From Nocardioides caldifontis (GTDB taxonomy: Bacteria; Actinomycetota; Actinomycetes; Propionibacteriales; Nocardioidaceae): a stretch of 64,000 nt of DNA. Shown here one piece after another: positions 1 to 8,513 of this stretch. Numbering within the stretch: the stretch's first letter is position 1; each line of letters opens with the position of its first letter. Where the stretch lies: positions 495,010 through 559,009 of the forward strand of contig NZ_ML701735.1 in NCBI RefSeq assembly GCF_008087345.1. Direction: 5' to 3'. The position numbers and the translations under genes are program-made. The notes under the pieces are model-generated. The model was not told the DNA's origin. It ran no database searches and was given only the letters and a program-made list of their open reading frames with translations.

Positions 1-760
1 CCTGGTCCCGGCCACCGGCGCCGGCGCCGCGGAGTACTCGCTCGACCGCCGCATCGCCGACTCGCAGGTGAAGGAGTCCAGCGGGCTCTCCCGGTCGACC
101 TACAAGCGCCCGCTGCTGTGGACCCACAACGACAGCGGCGACGGCCCGCGGCTCTTCGCGATCAGCCGCAAGGGCAAGACCCGCGCCGTGGTGAACATCC
201 AGGGCGCCTCGGCCAACGACTGGGAGGACATCAGCTCCGGCCCGGGGAACACCCTGTGGATCGGCGACATCGGTGACAACGGCCGGCGCCGCAGCCACAT
301 CACCGTCTACCGGATCAAGGAGCCGAAGAACCTGAAGGTGAAGTCGGTGAAGGCGACCCGCTTCGACCTCGACTACCCCGACGGCGCCCACGACGCCGAG
401 GGGCTGATGGTCAACCCGCGCACGGGCCGGCTCTTCGTGATCAGCAAGGCCTCCGGCAACGCCGCGGTCTACCGTGCCCCCGAGGTGCTGCGCAGCGGCA
501 CGATCAACAAGCTGACCCGCGTCGCGTCCGCGCCGGACATCGTCACCGCGGCCGCCTTCAGCCGGGATGCCAGGAAGATCGTGATCGGCACCTACGGCTC
601 GGCATACGTCTACTCCAAGCTCGGTGGGAAGGCGCGCAAGCTCTCCAAGCCGAAGACCGCGCAGGGCGAGTCGCTGACCGTGTCCCGGTCCGGTCGCTCG
701 ATCTTCGTCGGCAGCGAGGGGCGGCAGAGCCCGATCTACCGGATGCCGATGCCCCGCTGA
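1..760 (+). CDS. Secreted beta-propeller-like protein, 5' end outside window
   Basis: The reading frame is already open at base 2 and runs to TGA at 758-760, so the start and probably a signal peptide lie upstream of the window. The visible part is about 250 residues and closely resembles the N-terminal domain of the protein at 1848-3680: both carry an EYSLDRR/SYSLDRV segment, a WTHNDSGD motif and an IGDIGDN/VADIGDN motif at the same spacing. The pattern of short strands with G-D and S-G turns suggests a beta-propeller. Unlike its paralogue it stops after this domain, with no Thr/Pro linker and no glycanase module. Function unknown; an extracellular role is inferred from the paralogue. Confidence 0.8.
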   Translation, partial: LVPATGAGAAEYSLDRRIADSQVKESSGLSRSTYKRPLLWTHNDSGDGPRLFAISRKGKTRAVVNIQGASANDWEDISSGPGNTLWIGDIGDNGRRRSHITVYRIKEPKNLKVKSVKATRFDLDYPDGAHDAEGLMVNPRTGRLFVISKASGNAAVYRAPEVLRSGTINKLTRVASAPDIVTAAAFSRDARKIVIGTYGSAYVYSKLGGKARKLSKPKTAQGESLTVSRSGRSIFVGSEGRQSPIYRMPMPR

Positions 761-782
761 GGTCGGGCCCCACACCCGGACA

Positions 783-815
783 GACGCCCCCGGCTCTTGA
801 GGAGCCGGGGGCGTC
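783..815. terminator. Bidirectional hairpin terminator
   Basis: A perfect 14-bp stem (783-796 with 802-815) closes a 5-base loop between the convergent genes ending at 760 and 842. There is no clear T-run, which is common for GC-rich actinobacterial terminators. Its position fits termination from both sides. Confidence 0.7.
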
Positions 816-841
816 GTCGCGTCTCGGGGCCCGGGGGCCGC

Positions 842-1630
842 TCAGCCCTCCGGGTTCTCCGCCCAGTAGCGGCGGACGAACTCGCTGATCGTCCCGGCCA
901 GCTCCGGCCGGCACACCAGCAGGTCAGGGAGCAGCACGTCGTCCTGGTTGTAGTGCAACGGGGCACCGTCGGCCCGGCTGGTGTGCAGCCCGGCCGCCCG
1001 GGCGACGACGACCGGCGCGGCCGAGTCCCACTCGTACTGACCACCGGCGTGCACGTAGGCGTCGGTCACGTCGCGGGCGACCGAGAGCACCTTGACCCCG
1101 GCGCTGCCCATCGGGACCAGCTCGGCGCCGATCTCCTCGGCCAGCCGCTCGACGAACGCCGGGGGGCGGGTGCGGCTGACCGCGATGCGCGGCCGGCTCG
1201 CGGTCGAGGGCGGCACCACCAGCGGCTCGAGGGTGGAGAAGGTCTGGCCCAGAGCCGGCTGGGCCACCGCGCCCGCCGCGAGGTCGCCGTCGACCCAGAG
1301 CGCGACGTGGACCGCCCAGTCGTCACGCGGCGGCTCGGAGAACTCGCGGGTGCCGTCGAGGGGATCGATGATCCAGACCCGCTTCGAGGAGAGCCGCTCC
1401 TTGTCGTCGCGCCCCTCCTCGCTCAGCACCGCGTCGTCGGGCCGGTGCTCGGCGAGCAGCGCCATGAGGTGCTCGTGGGCCGCGAGGTCGCCCGCGTCCT
1501 TGAGCGCGCGCCCCTCGAGCCCCTGGCCCCGGACCTCCAGGAGCACCTCGCCGGCCGAGGTGGCGAGCCAGGCGGCGAACGCGTGGTCGTCGGCCACTGC
1601 GGGGCCGGGATCGGGGAGGTCGCGCGTCAT
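842..1630 (-). CDS. cysQ: Inositol monophosphatase-family phosphatase, CysQ-like 3'-phosphoadenosine-5'-phosphate phosphatase
   Basis: The 262-residue protein has the family metal-binding signature WIIDPLDGTREF at about residues 86-97, an upstream SEEG acidic pair (about 70-73) and a C-terminal YEWDSAAP motif giving the last metal-binding Asp. CysQ enzymes hydrolyse PAP, the by-product of PAPS-dependent sulfotransfer, to AMP; close relatives act on inositol phosphates or fructose-1,6-bisphosphate, so substrate is inferred. ATG at 1630 is preferred over an in-frame GTG at 1639 because a GAGAGG Shine-Dalgarno lies 9 bases before the ATG and abuts the GTG. The sulfotransferase-type genes at 3700, 14765 and 19050 make PAP removal a plausible local job. 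Confidence 0.82.
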   Translation of the reverse strand: MTRDLPDPGPAVADDHAFAAWLATSAGEVLLEVRGQGLEGRALKDAGDLAAHEHLMALLAEHRPDDAVLSEEGRDDKERLSSKRVWIIDPLDGTREFSEPPRDDWAVHVALWVDGDLAAGAVAQPALGQTFSTLEPLVVPPSTASRPRIAVSRTRPPAFVERLAEEIGAELVPMGSAGVKVLSVARDVTDAYVHAGGQYEWDSAAPVVVARAAGLHTSRADGAPLHYNQDDVLLPDLLVCRPELAGTISEFVRRYWAENPEG

Positions 1631-1847
1631 GCGGCACACCCTCTCATATCGCGCTCCACCGCTGCCGATAAGTCAAATGTCCAGTCCGGCCGCGTTTTTC
1701 CCCTGAAAGACCAAAGTCCCGGGCGATTTGGGACCTAAAGTCGTATTTGTCGCGTTCGGCACGGAAGCCGGACGCCTCGGGCTCCGGCTCGAGAAGGCCC
1801 CGGGTGGGAGCCAAGGGGCCCGGCACACCACTGTTGGGAGGCAGTCC

Positions 1848-3680
1848 GTGCGCAAGATCTGCGTGAGCATCGCCGTCGCGGCGTGTGCAGCGGCCACCAC
1901 GCCGCTCGTCACGTCGGCGGCCGTCACCACGACCTCGTCGTCGCCTGTGGTGCAGCCCGCGGCGAGGGTCGCGTCGTACTCGTTGGACCGGGTCATCAAG
2001 GACCCGCGGATCCAGGAGTCGAGCGGCCTCGCCCGCAGCACCTACCGCCGCCCGGTCCTCTGGACCCACAACGACAGCGGCGACAAGGCCCGCATCTACG
2101 CCGTCGCCGGCAACGGCAAGACCCGCGCCACGCTCCGGCTGCGCGGCGTCCGGACCGTCGACGTCGAGGACATCGCGCCCGGGCCGCGCCACAAGATCTG
2201 GGTCGCCGACATCGGTGACAACAGCTGGGACCGCAACGAGGTCGTGGCCTACCGCGTCCGTGAGCCCCGCAAGCTGAAGAACCGCGCCGTGGACGCCACC
2301 GCCTTCCGGTTCCGCTTCGAGGACGGCCGCCGCAACGCCGAGGCGTTCCTCGTGCACCCGCGCACCGGCCGCGTCTACGTGGTCAGCAGCCAGAAGGAGG
2401 ACGCGGCCATCTACGCCGCCCCGGTCCGCCTCTCGCGCACCCGGACCAACGTGCTCACCCGGGTGGCCGCCGCGCCCCCGCAGGTCACCGCCGGCTCGTT
2501 CACCCCGGACGGCCGCACGATCGTGCTGACCAACTACCAGTACGTCTACGTGTTCGCCGGCTCGCCGTCGGCGTACCCGACGATCCTGACCAAGCCCCGC
2601 CTGTCGCAGGGCGAGTCGCTCGAGGTCACCAAGGACGGCCGCAAGATCCTCGTCGGCTCCGAGGGCCGCCGCAGCAAGGTGCTGCGCACCCCGCTGCGCA
2701 AGTGGTCGGCCTCCGCGCCCGGCTCCCCGACGCCGGTCGAGACGCCGACGGAGACCCCGAGCGAGACCCCGACGGAGACCCCGACGGAGACCCCGACCGA
2801 GACGCCGACCGGGACCCCGACCACCACCCCGACCACCACCCCGACCACCACCCCGACCACGTCGCCCACGACCACCCCCACGCCGTCGCCGACCACGACT
2901 CCGAGCCCGACCAAGACGCCGACGCCCACGCCGACGCCCACGCCGACGCCGGTCGACCCCAAGGGCTGGGCGCTGAGCTACTCGACGACGTTCGACAACC
3001 TCACCGGCTGGACGGTCTACAACAACCAGACCCAGTCCAACGACAACTCGATCAACATGGCGAAGAACGTCACCGCCGGGTCGGGTGGGCTCAAGATCCT
3101 CGGCAAGCGGGAGTCCGGCTACAGCCGGCCGTACACCTCCGGTGAGATCGTCGGCAAGTCCGGCAACCTCGTGGTCCCGAACTACTTCCGCGCCGAGGTC
3201 ACCGGCTCCTTCGAGGACGCCTCCGGGATCTGGCCCTGCCTGCTGTGGTTCCGCCCGAACAACGCCTCCGACGGCGAGATCGACGTCATGGAGTGGATGG
3301 GCGGCATGTGGACCGGCGACCAGAAGCGCGTCGCGATCACGATGCACAACGAGTACGGCGCCACGCAGGACTCGATCAAGAAGCCGCTGCTGCTGAAGTC
3401 GAACTCCTGGTTCGACCCCAACGCGGTCCACACCTACACCGTGGAGAAGCTGCCGGGCTCGATCACGGTCTGGATCGACGGCCGCAAGATCAGCACCTTC
3501 ACCGCGGCCGACAAGGGCTGGTGGAACCGGATCATGGAGGTCGAGGGGCGCACCTGGTACCCCCGGATCACCCTGCAGATCGGTCAGGGCGCCTCGACGA
3601 AGGTCGTCCCGAACCCGGGCGCCGCCTTCGACGAGACCACCGTCTCGGTGACCTCGTTCAAGATCTGGAAGCGGTCCTGA
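1848..3680 (+). CDS. Secreted two-domain protein: beta-propeller-like domain, Thr/Pro linker, GH16 glycanase
   Basis: GTG at 1848 is chosen because GGGAGG lies 5 bases upstream and the following residues (VRKICVSIAVAACAAATTP) form a signal peptide; the frame extends further upstream without support. The 610-residue product has an N-terminal domain like the protein at 1-760, a linker of ETPTETP/TTPTTTP repeats (about residues 294-370), and a C-terminal concanavalin A-like domain. The latter contains the GH16 active-site signature E477-I-D-V-M-E482, so a beta-1,3/1,4-glucan- or galactan-type endo-hydrolase or transglycosylase is likely. Substrate cannot be told from sequence; the exopolysaccharide made by this locus is an obvious candidate. 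Confidence 0.85.
   Translation: MRKICVSIAVAACAAATTPLVTSAAVTTTSSSPVVQPAARVASYSLDRVIKDPRIQESSGLARSTYRRPVLWTHNDSGDKARIYAVAGNGKTRATLRLRGVRTVDVEDIAPGPRHKIWVADIGDNSWDRNEVVAYRVREPRKLKNRAVDATAFRFRFEDGRRNAEAFLVHPRTGRVYVVSSQKEDAAIYAAPVRLSRTRTNVLTRVAAAPPQVTAGSFTPDGRTIVLTNYQYVYVFAGSPSAYPTILTKPRLSQGESLEVTKDGRKILVGSEGRRSKVLRTPLRKWSASAPGSPTPVETPTETPSETPTETPTETPTETPTGTPTTTPTTTPTTTPTTSPTTTPTPSPTTTPSPTKTPTPTPTPTPTPVDPKGWALSYSTTFDNLTGWTVYNNQTQSNDNSINMAKNVTAGSGGLKILGKRESGYSRPYTSGEIVGKSGNLVVPNYFRAEVTGSFEDASGIWPCLLWFRPNNASDGEIDVMEWMGGMWTGDQKRVAITMHNEYGATQDSIKKPLLLKSNSWFDPNAVHTYTVEKLPGSITVWIDGRKISTFTAADKGWWNRIMEVEGRTWYPRITLQIGQGASTKVVPNPGAAFDETTVSVTSFKIWKRS
2726..2955 (+). repeat. Low-complexity Thr/Pro-rich linker repeats inside the GH16 gene
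   Basis: Degenerate tandem units of 6 to 12 bases encode ETPTETP, TTPTTTP and TPTPTPTP stretches. They form a flexible interdomain linker typical of secreted actinobacterial glycanases and a possible target for the O-mannosyltransferase encoded at 36434. The array can vary in length by slippage. Confidence 0.85.
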
Positions 3681-3685
3681 GCCGC

Positions 3686-3691
3686 TAGGAT
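3686..3691 (+). promoter_or_regulatory. Putative -10 box for a leaderless transcript
   Basis: TAGGAT lies 8 bases before the ATG at 3700. This spacing would put the transcript start at or next to the start codon, and no Shine-Dalgarno is visible. No convincing -35 was found. Confidence 0.4.
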
Positions 3692-3699
3692 CCACGACC

Positions 3700-4656
3700 A
3701 TGACCGAGGGGGACCAGGTGGGCCGACCCGCCCACACGTCAGCGGGGATGCCGGACTTCGTGGTGATCGGAGCCCAGAAGTCCGCGTCCACGTTCCTCCA
3801 GGACCAGCTCGCCCAGCACCCGGCGATCGAGATCGCCGAGGGCGAGGTCCGGTACTTCGAGGACCCGTTCTACAGCCCCGAGGCCGTCGCCACGCTCCCG
3901 GAGCTGTTCTCCTCCCCGGTCGGCAGCACGCTGCGCGGGATCAAGCGGCCGGACTACCTCGGCCACCCGGAGGTGCCGGCCCGGCTCCACGAGTACCTCC
4001 CGGACGCCCGGCTGCTGGTCGTGATCCGGGAGCCGGTTGCCCGCGCGGTGTCGGCGTACTACCACTACGTGCGCCACGGGTTCGCGCCGCTGATGCCGCT
4101 CGACGAGGCCTTCGAGGCACTGGTCGCGGGCACCCTGACCGCGCGCTACCCGCGGTCGGCCGAGGTGCTCGACTACGGCCTCTACGGCAAGCACCTGTCG
4201 CGCTACCTCGAGCACTACCCCGTCGAGCAGCTCAAGGTCTTCGAGCAGAAGACGCTCACGGCCCAGCCCGAGCCCTCGCTCCGGTCGGCCTTCGAGTTCC
4301 TCGGGGTGGACACCTCCTTCGTGCCCGACACCACGTCGTACGTCTCCAACAAGGGGGTCTACTCCCCGTTCCGGCTGCGGCTGCTGCGCACCAAGAACCG
4401 CTTCGTCTACGACTACTCCGCCGACCTCCGGCTCCGCCGTCCGCGGAAGCCGTCGCCGCTCGGGTGGGCCTACAACGCCGCGGTCGTCGGGCTCGACCGG
4501 ACCGTCCTGAGCCGGTTCGACGACGGCCGTCCGCCGGCGCTGTCGGCGCGGGCGCGGGCGCAGCTCGAGGAGTTCTACGCCCAGGACCGCCAAGCGCTGG
4601 AGCCGATCCTCGCCCAGCAGGGCGTCACGGCGCCCTGGCTCAGCCGGAGCGCGTGA
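3700..4656 (+). CDS. PAPS-dependent sulfotransferase
   Basis: The 318-residue protein carries the 5'-phosphosulfate-binding loop VIGAQKSASTFL near residue 22 and the 3'-phosphate-binding motif LLVVIREPVARAVSAYYHY near residue 104, the two hallmarks of Golgi-type/heparan sulfotransferase folds. Such enzymes move sulfate from PAPS to hydroxyl or amino groups of carbohydrates. There is no signal peptide, so it should act in the cytoplasm on lipid-linked intermediates. A second ATG at 3748 would also leave the catalytic domain intact. Its 3' end overlaps the convergent flippase gene by 17 bases. The sugar acceptor is inferred from the locus. Confidence 0.88.
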   Translation: MTEGDQVGRPAHTSAGMPDFVVIGAQKSASTFLQDQLAQHPAIEIAEGEVRYFEDPFYSPEAVATLPELFSSPVGSTLRGIKRPDYLGHPEVPARLHEYLPDARLLVVIREPVARAVSAYYHYVRHGFAPLMPLDEAFEALVAGTLTARYPRSAEVLDYGLYGKHLSRYLEHYPVEQLKVFEQKTLTAQPEPSLRSAFEFLGVDTSFVPDTTSYVSNKGVYSPFRLRLLRTKNRFVYDYSADLRLRRPRKPSPLGWAYNAAVVGLDRTVLSRFDDGRPPALSARARAQLEEFYAQDRQALEPILAQQGVTAPWLSRSA

Positions 4657-6073
4657 CCCGGCTCCGGCCGCCCGGCAGGAGCGCCCGGAGCTCGGAGATC
4701 CGCAGCCGCTCGGCGTCCCAGCGGCAGTAGAGCAGCAGGCAGACGCCGCTCAGCGCAGCCGCCACCAGCAGCGCGCCGAGGTGGTTGCCCCACAGCCACG
4801 CCACCACGACCGACGGCACGCCGACGCACCCGACCACCGCGAGCACGATCGCCCCGATGCGGCCGACCGCCGGGCGGATGCCGGTGAACCGGAAGACCTG
4901 CACCATCGCGAGCGTGGTGTCGAGCGACATGCACGCCGCCCACGAGATCGCGGCGCCGAGGATGCCGAGCGGCGGCACCAGGACGAGGTTGAGCACCACG
5001 TTGACGGTGAACACCGTGGCCTTGTTGATCGCCCCCCAGCCGCTGTGGCCCGACATCAGGAGCAGCGACTGGATGTTGCCACCGGCGAGCAGCATGACCG
5101 CGCCGAGGCAGAGCACCCGCATCGGCAGGACGCCGTCGTCGAAGTCGGGCCCCATCAGCTCGAGCACCGTCGGCGAGAAGACCGCCAGGAGCACGTAGAT
5201 CGGCGCGCCGAAGAGCAGGATCCAGCCGGCGGTCACGACGTACAGCTCCTGCACGAGGGCGTGCTTGCCCGCCGCCAGGGCGGCGCTGAACCGCGGGGCG
5301 ACCACGATCCGCAGCGCCGTCAGCACGATGACCCCGGCGCTCACGAACCGCGACGCCGCGGCGTAGACGCCGGCGGCGGCCGGCCCGGCGATGATGCCGA
5401 CCAGGACCACGTCGAACCAGATGATCGACTGCTCGAGTGCGGACGCGAGGGTGCGCGGCAGCGCGAAGCCGAGGATCCGCCGTTGCAGGGCCGCCGTCGG
5501 GAGCATCCGGCCGTGGGCCAGCTCACGGCGCTCGAAGCGGCGCACCTGGCGGCTCAGCACCAGCAGGGCGGCGAGCACCCCGACCACGAGCGGGGCCGCC
5601 CAGGCCAGCGCGGCGGCGATCACCGACCCGCCGAGGGCGGTCACCACCAGCACCGCGAGCGGCCGCGCCGTCGGGACCCCGATGTTCCCGATCAGGTTGA
5701 AGGGCAGCACGCCGCCCAGCCCGCGCGTGGCGGCCAGCGCCACCAGCATCACCGAGCCGAGAGGCAGCGCCCAGGCGATCGAGGTGATCGCCTCGGCCAC
5801 CTTAGTGTCAGGGATGAGCAGGGTGGCGACCATCCAGACCGCCGCTCCGGCCGCACCGGCGACCGCGGCGCTGGCCAGCAGTCCGAAGCAGGCGCCGCGC
5901 ACCTCCTCGGGGGCCTCCGTGCGCAGCCTCGGGATGATCCAGACCGCGGTGGTGTCCATCCCGAGCCGGGCGAGGCTCAGCCCGATCATGAACGAGGCGA
6001 CGGCCTGCATGACGACGCCGGAGCCCTCGGCGCCCAGCTGGCGGGCGAGCACGACGACCAGCACGAACCCCAT
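4640..6073 (-). CDS. Wzx-type polysaccharide flippase (MVF/MATE-like)
   Basis: A very hydrophobic protein with about 12-14 membrane helices and the R-rich loops of the oligosaccharide flippase family. It should move lipid-linked repeat units across the membrane. The first ATG (6073) begins inside what looks like helix 1. The frame stays open upstream to 6221 and encodes a typical flippase N-terminus (RGAARGGAVTLAGSTTSSV), but there is no ATG, GTG or TTG there. The best candidate start is an ATC at 6173-6175, with AGGGGG six bases upstream; it would give 511 residues instead of 477. A sequence error or a rare start codon are both possible. Confidence 0.85.
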   Translation of the reverse strand: MGFVLVVVLARQLGAEGSGVVMQAVASFMIGLSLARLGMDTTAVWIIPRLRTEAPEEVRGACFGLLASAAVAGAAGAAVWMVATLLIPDTKVAEAITSIAWALPLGSVMLVALAATRGLGGVLPFNLIGNIGVPTARPLAVLVVTALGGSVIAAALAWAAPLVVGVLAALLVLSRQVRRFERRELAHGRMLPTAALQRRILGFALPRTLASALEQSIIWFDVVLVGIIAGPAAAGVYAAASRFVSAGVIVLTALRIVVAPRFSAALAAGKHALVQELYVVTAGWILLFGAPIYVLLAVFSPTVLELMGPDFDDGVLPMRVLCLGAVMLLAGGNIQSLLLMSGHSGWGAINKATVFTVNVVLNLVLVPPLGILGAAISWAACMSLDTTLAMVQVFRFTGIRPAVGRIGAIVLAVVGCVGVPSVVVAWLWGNHLGALLVAAALSGVCLLLYCRWDAERLRISELRALLPGGRSRVTRSG

Positions 6074-6310
6074 GACGCTGCTGGTGGTGGAACCGGCCAG
6101 CGTGACCGCTCCCCCACGGGCTGCGCCGCGGAGCTCCTTGGTGACCCCCTCCGTGGCGGAGTCGCTGGCGGTGATGGTGGGCCCCCTGCAAAAGCTCGTG
6201 CGCGTGACGCGGAACGATCCATTCTAGGCGGCCGGGGTGGCGGCCCGGGCCCGATCTGTCCGAAAGGGGCACCCCTGGGCCGCGGGGGTGGCTGCGTAGA
6301 CTGCGGTCGC

Positions 6311-6350
6311 GCTGCGCTGGGCTGCAACGGGCTGTGCTGGGCTGCGCTGG
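6311..6350 (+). repeat. Four imperfect 10-bp direct repeats upstream of 6378
   Basis: Units GCTGCGCTGG, GCTGCAACGG, GCTGTGCTGG and GCTGCGCTGG stand head to tail just after a TAGACT box (6297-6302) in the leader of the gene at 6378. They could be slippage-prone leader sequence or a protein-binding array; nothing further supports either. Confidence 0.5.
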
Positions 6351-6377
6351 AGATGGGCCGGAGATGGAGGGGGCGCG

Positions 6378-7658
6378 GTGGGACCCGGGGTCGACACGAG
6401 CGCATCACCGGCCGTGGTGCCGGCGCCGCTGCGCCACCTCGTGGAACAGCTGTGGGCACCCGCCCTCGAGGGCGGCGGTGTCCGCGTGGTCAGCCGCGGG
6501 GCGCCCTCCGCCGGGTGGACCGTCGCCGAGGAGTACTACGCGGTGCCCACGCTCGACCGGGCCACGATGCTGCTGCCCGCGGGCGACCGGGCCGTCACGG
6601 TCGGCGCGCTGCTCAACTACCGGGGGCTGCGCCGCCCCGTCCCGAACCTCCAGCGCACCGTGCTCGGCGGGCTCGTCCGTGCCGGCGGCGCGCTCCCCTT
6701 CCCCCGCGTGCAGGTGCAGGTGCATACCCCCGACGACGCGGCGTCGCTCCCCCTCGCCCACGTCGCCCGGGCCCTCGGCCGCGACGAGGTGCGCGCCTCG
6801 GTCGGCGTCCGCACCGGCGCGAACCGGAAGGCGACGCTCCAGCTGGTCGACGCCGAGGGGGCGCCGGTCGGGTTCGCGAAGCTCGGGTGGAGCGCCGCCA
6901 GTGACGAGGCGGTGCACCGGGAGTCGGCGGCCCTCGCGGCGACCGCCACCGGTGCAGCCCGGAGCCCGGGGCTGCTCGCCACCGGCACCTACGGAGACCA
7001 CCTCTTCCTCGTGAGCAGCCCGCTCCCCCTCGATGCCGTGGGGGTGCGGGCCGACGTACCACCGCCGACGCCGCAGGAGCTCGCCGCGCTCGCACCGGTC
7101 GTGCGCCGGGCGCCGCTGCGGACCAGCGCCCAGCTCCTGGGGGTGCAGCGGCGGGCCGGGAAGCTGCCCGCCGACCCCGCCGCGAACGAGGTGCGCCCGC
7201 TCCTGACGAGGCTCGTCGAGGCGCTGCTGGCCGGCGACGTCGAGCTGCCGATCACCGCCCGCTGGCACGGCGACCTGACGCCGTGGAACTCCGCGCGTGA
7301 CCGGGCAGGCGTCCTGTGGTGCTGGGACTGGGAGTCCAGCGAGCCGGACGCCGTCGCGGGGCTGGACTCCATCTACTGGCACGTCACCGTGCAGACCGAG
7401 ACCGGCGCCCGGCTCGAGGTCCCGACCGTGCAGCGCGCCTTCGAGCTCGCCACCCCGCAGCTGGTCGCCGCCGGCATCCCGCGGGAGGCGCGTCCGCTGG
7501 TCCTCGGCGTCTACGTCGCCACCATGGCCGAGCGGGCCTGCTCCCTCGCAGCCGGCCCCGGCGGCTGGGAGGAGGAGTGGGTCACCCCGGCGCAGCTGGT
7601 CGACCTGCTCCGCCACGCGATCGACCAGGTCGCCGGTGGCGGGACGGGCCCGGCATGA
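6378..7658 (+). CDS. Aminoglycoside-phosphotransferase-like kinase-fold protein
   Basis: GTG at 6378 follows a GGAGG box by 7 bases. The 426-residue protein has the APH-type catalytic loop HGDLTPWN starting at His297, followed by WDWE (the metal-binding Asp), as in choline kinase and aminoglycoside phosphotransferase folds. The N-terminal 150 residues are not recognisable as a known domain. Similar proteins occur in polysaccharide loci without a defined substrate, so phosphorylation of a sugar or lipid intermediate is only a guess. Its stop overlaps the next gene's start (ATGA), so the two are translationally coupled. Confidence 0.75.
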   Translation: MGPGVDTSASPAVVPAPLRHLVEQLWAPALEGGGVRVVSRGAPSAGWTVAEEYYAVPTLDRATMLLPAGDRAVTVGALLNYRGLRRPVPNLQRTVLGGLVRAGGALPFPRVQVQVHTPDDAASLPLAHVARALGRDEVRASVGVRTGANRKATLQLVDAEGAPVGFAKLGWSAASDEAVHRESAALAATATGAARSPGLLATGTYGDHLFLVSSPLPLDAVGVRADVPPPTPQELAALAPVVRRAPLRTSAQLLGVQRRAGKLPADPAANEVRPLLTRLVEALLAGDVELPITARWHGDLTPWNSARDRAGVLWCWDWESSEPDAVAGLDSIYWHVTVQTETGARLEVPTVQRAFELATPQLVAAGIPREARPLVLGVYVATMAERACSLAAGPGGWEEEWVTPAQLVDLLRHAIDQVAGGGTGPA

Positions 7659-8485
7659 GGCGTGGTGCGCGGCCGCTGGCGGTCCTCGCCTGCGCCACCC
7701 TGCTCGCGGTCCAGGGGTGCCAGGAGACCGTCGCCCCGGTCAAGGACCAGCCCTCGGCCTCCCCGTCGCCGACCGAGGACGTCGCCCTCCCCGACGCCCC
7801 CACGGTGCTGCTCCAGGTCCCGGAGGACGGGGACGAGATCGAGCAGGTCGGCACGGCGGAGGTCGACGTCAACCACGAGTCGGTCAACGGCGGGGAGCTC
7901 GCGGTGGTGCCGGGCTGGGAGGACGAGCCGGCCCTCGACTTCCCCGAGTTCACGACCGCGAAGCGCTACCCGCAGGCCGTGGTCCTCGTCGACAACATCC
8001 ACGAGGACGATCAGCTCTCCCCGGGCACCCGGTCGTTCTCCTGGGGCGCCGACTTCCTCCTCGACGAGCGGACCACGGGTGGCGCCGACGACGGCGACAA
8101 CCTGGTCCAGCGCGGGCTGGCCAGCCAGCCGGTGTACTTCAAGGTCGAGGTCGACAACCGGCACGCCGCCTGCACGGTGGGCGGCACCAAGGGCACGGTC
8201 TACGCCCGCAACTACCTCGACCTCGTCCCCGGCCGCTGGTACCGCGTGCTCTGCACCCGCGAGGGCGACTCGGTCAGCGCCGTCGTGACCGAGATCAGCA
8301 GCAGCGGCGGCGGGCGGCCCACCGTCACCACCCGCGTCGGCAACATCGGCGACGTCACCTTCAAGGAGTCGACGATCCCCTTCGTGGTCGGCGGGAAGGT
8401 CGGCTCGGACCACCGGCTCGTCGAGGACAGCGAGGTCTTCAACGGCCTGGTGATGAACCCGCTGTTCGACATCGCCGACGACTGA
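7655..8485 (+). CDS. Lipoprotein with concanavalin A/LamG-like domain
   Basis: ATG at 7655 overlaps the preceding stop codon. The 276-residue protein starts with a short positively charged, hydrophobic signal peptide ending in a lipobox (LLAVQGC, Cys22), then a Ser/Pro spacer. The mature part has a beta-rich pattern (FKVEVDNR, GRWYRVLCTREG, NIGDVTF) reminiscent of laminin G-like carbohydrate-binding jelly rolls. No catalytic motif is visible. It is probably a surface-anchored, glycan-binding partner of the polysaccharide locus; fold and role are inferred. Confidence 0.72.
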   Translation: MRRGARPLAVLACATLLAVQGCQETVAPVKDQPSASPSPTEDVALPDAPTVLLQVPEDGDEIEQVGTAEVDVNHESVNGGELAVVPGWEDEPALDFPEFTTAKRYPQAVVLVDNIHEDDQLSPGTRSFSWGADFLLDERTTGGADDGDNLVQRGLASQPVYFKVEVDNRHAACTVGGTKGTVYARNYLDLVPGRWYRVLCTREGDSVSAVVTEISSSGGGRPTVTTRVGNIGDVTFKESTIPFVVGGKVGSDHRLVEDSEVFNGLVMNPLFDIADD

Positions 8486-8513
8486 CCCGCGGATCGGTGT
8501 CAGCCGGCCTCCT

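Noticed and set aside
2726-2955. Short regular repeats that could suggest a CRISPR-like array
   Set aside because: The repeats are in frame, 6-12 bases long without spacers, and encode a Thr/Pro linker.
6378-7658. Aminoglycoside resistance gene
   Set aside because: Only the general kinase-fold catalytic loop is shared; length, N-terminus and polysaccharide context argue against drug modification.
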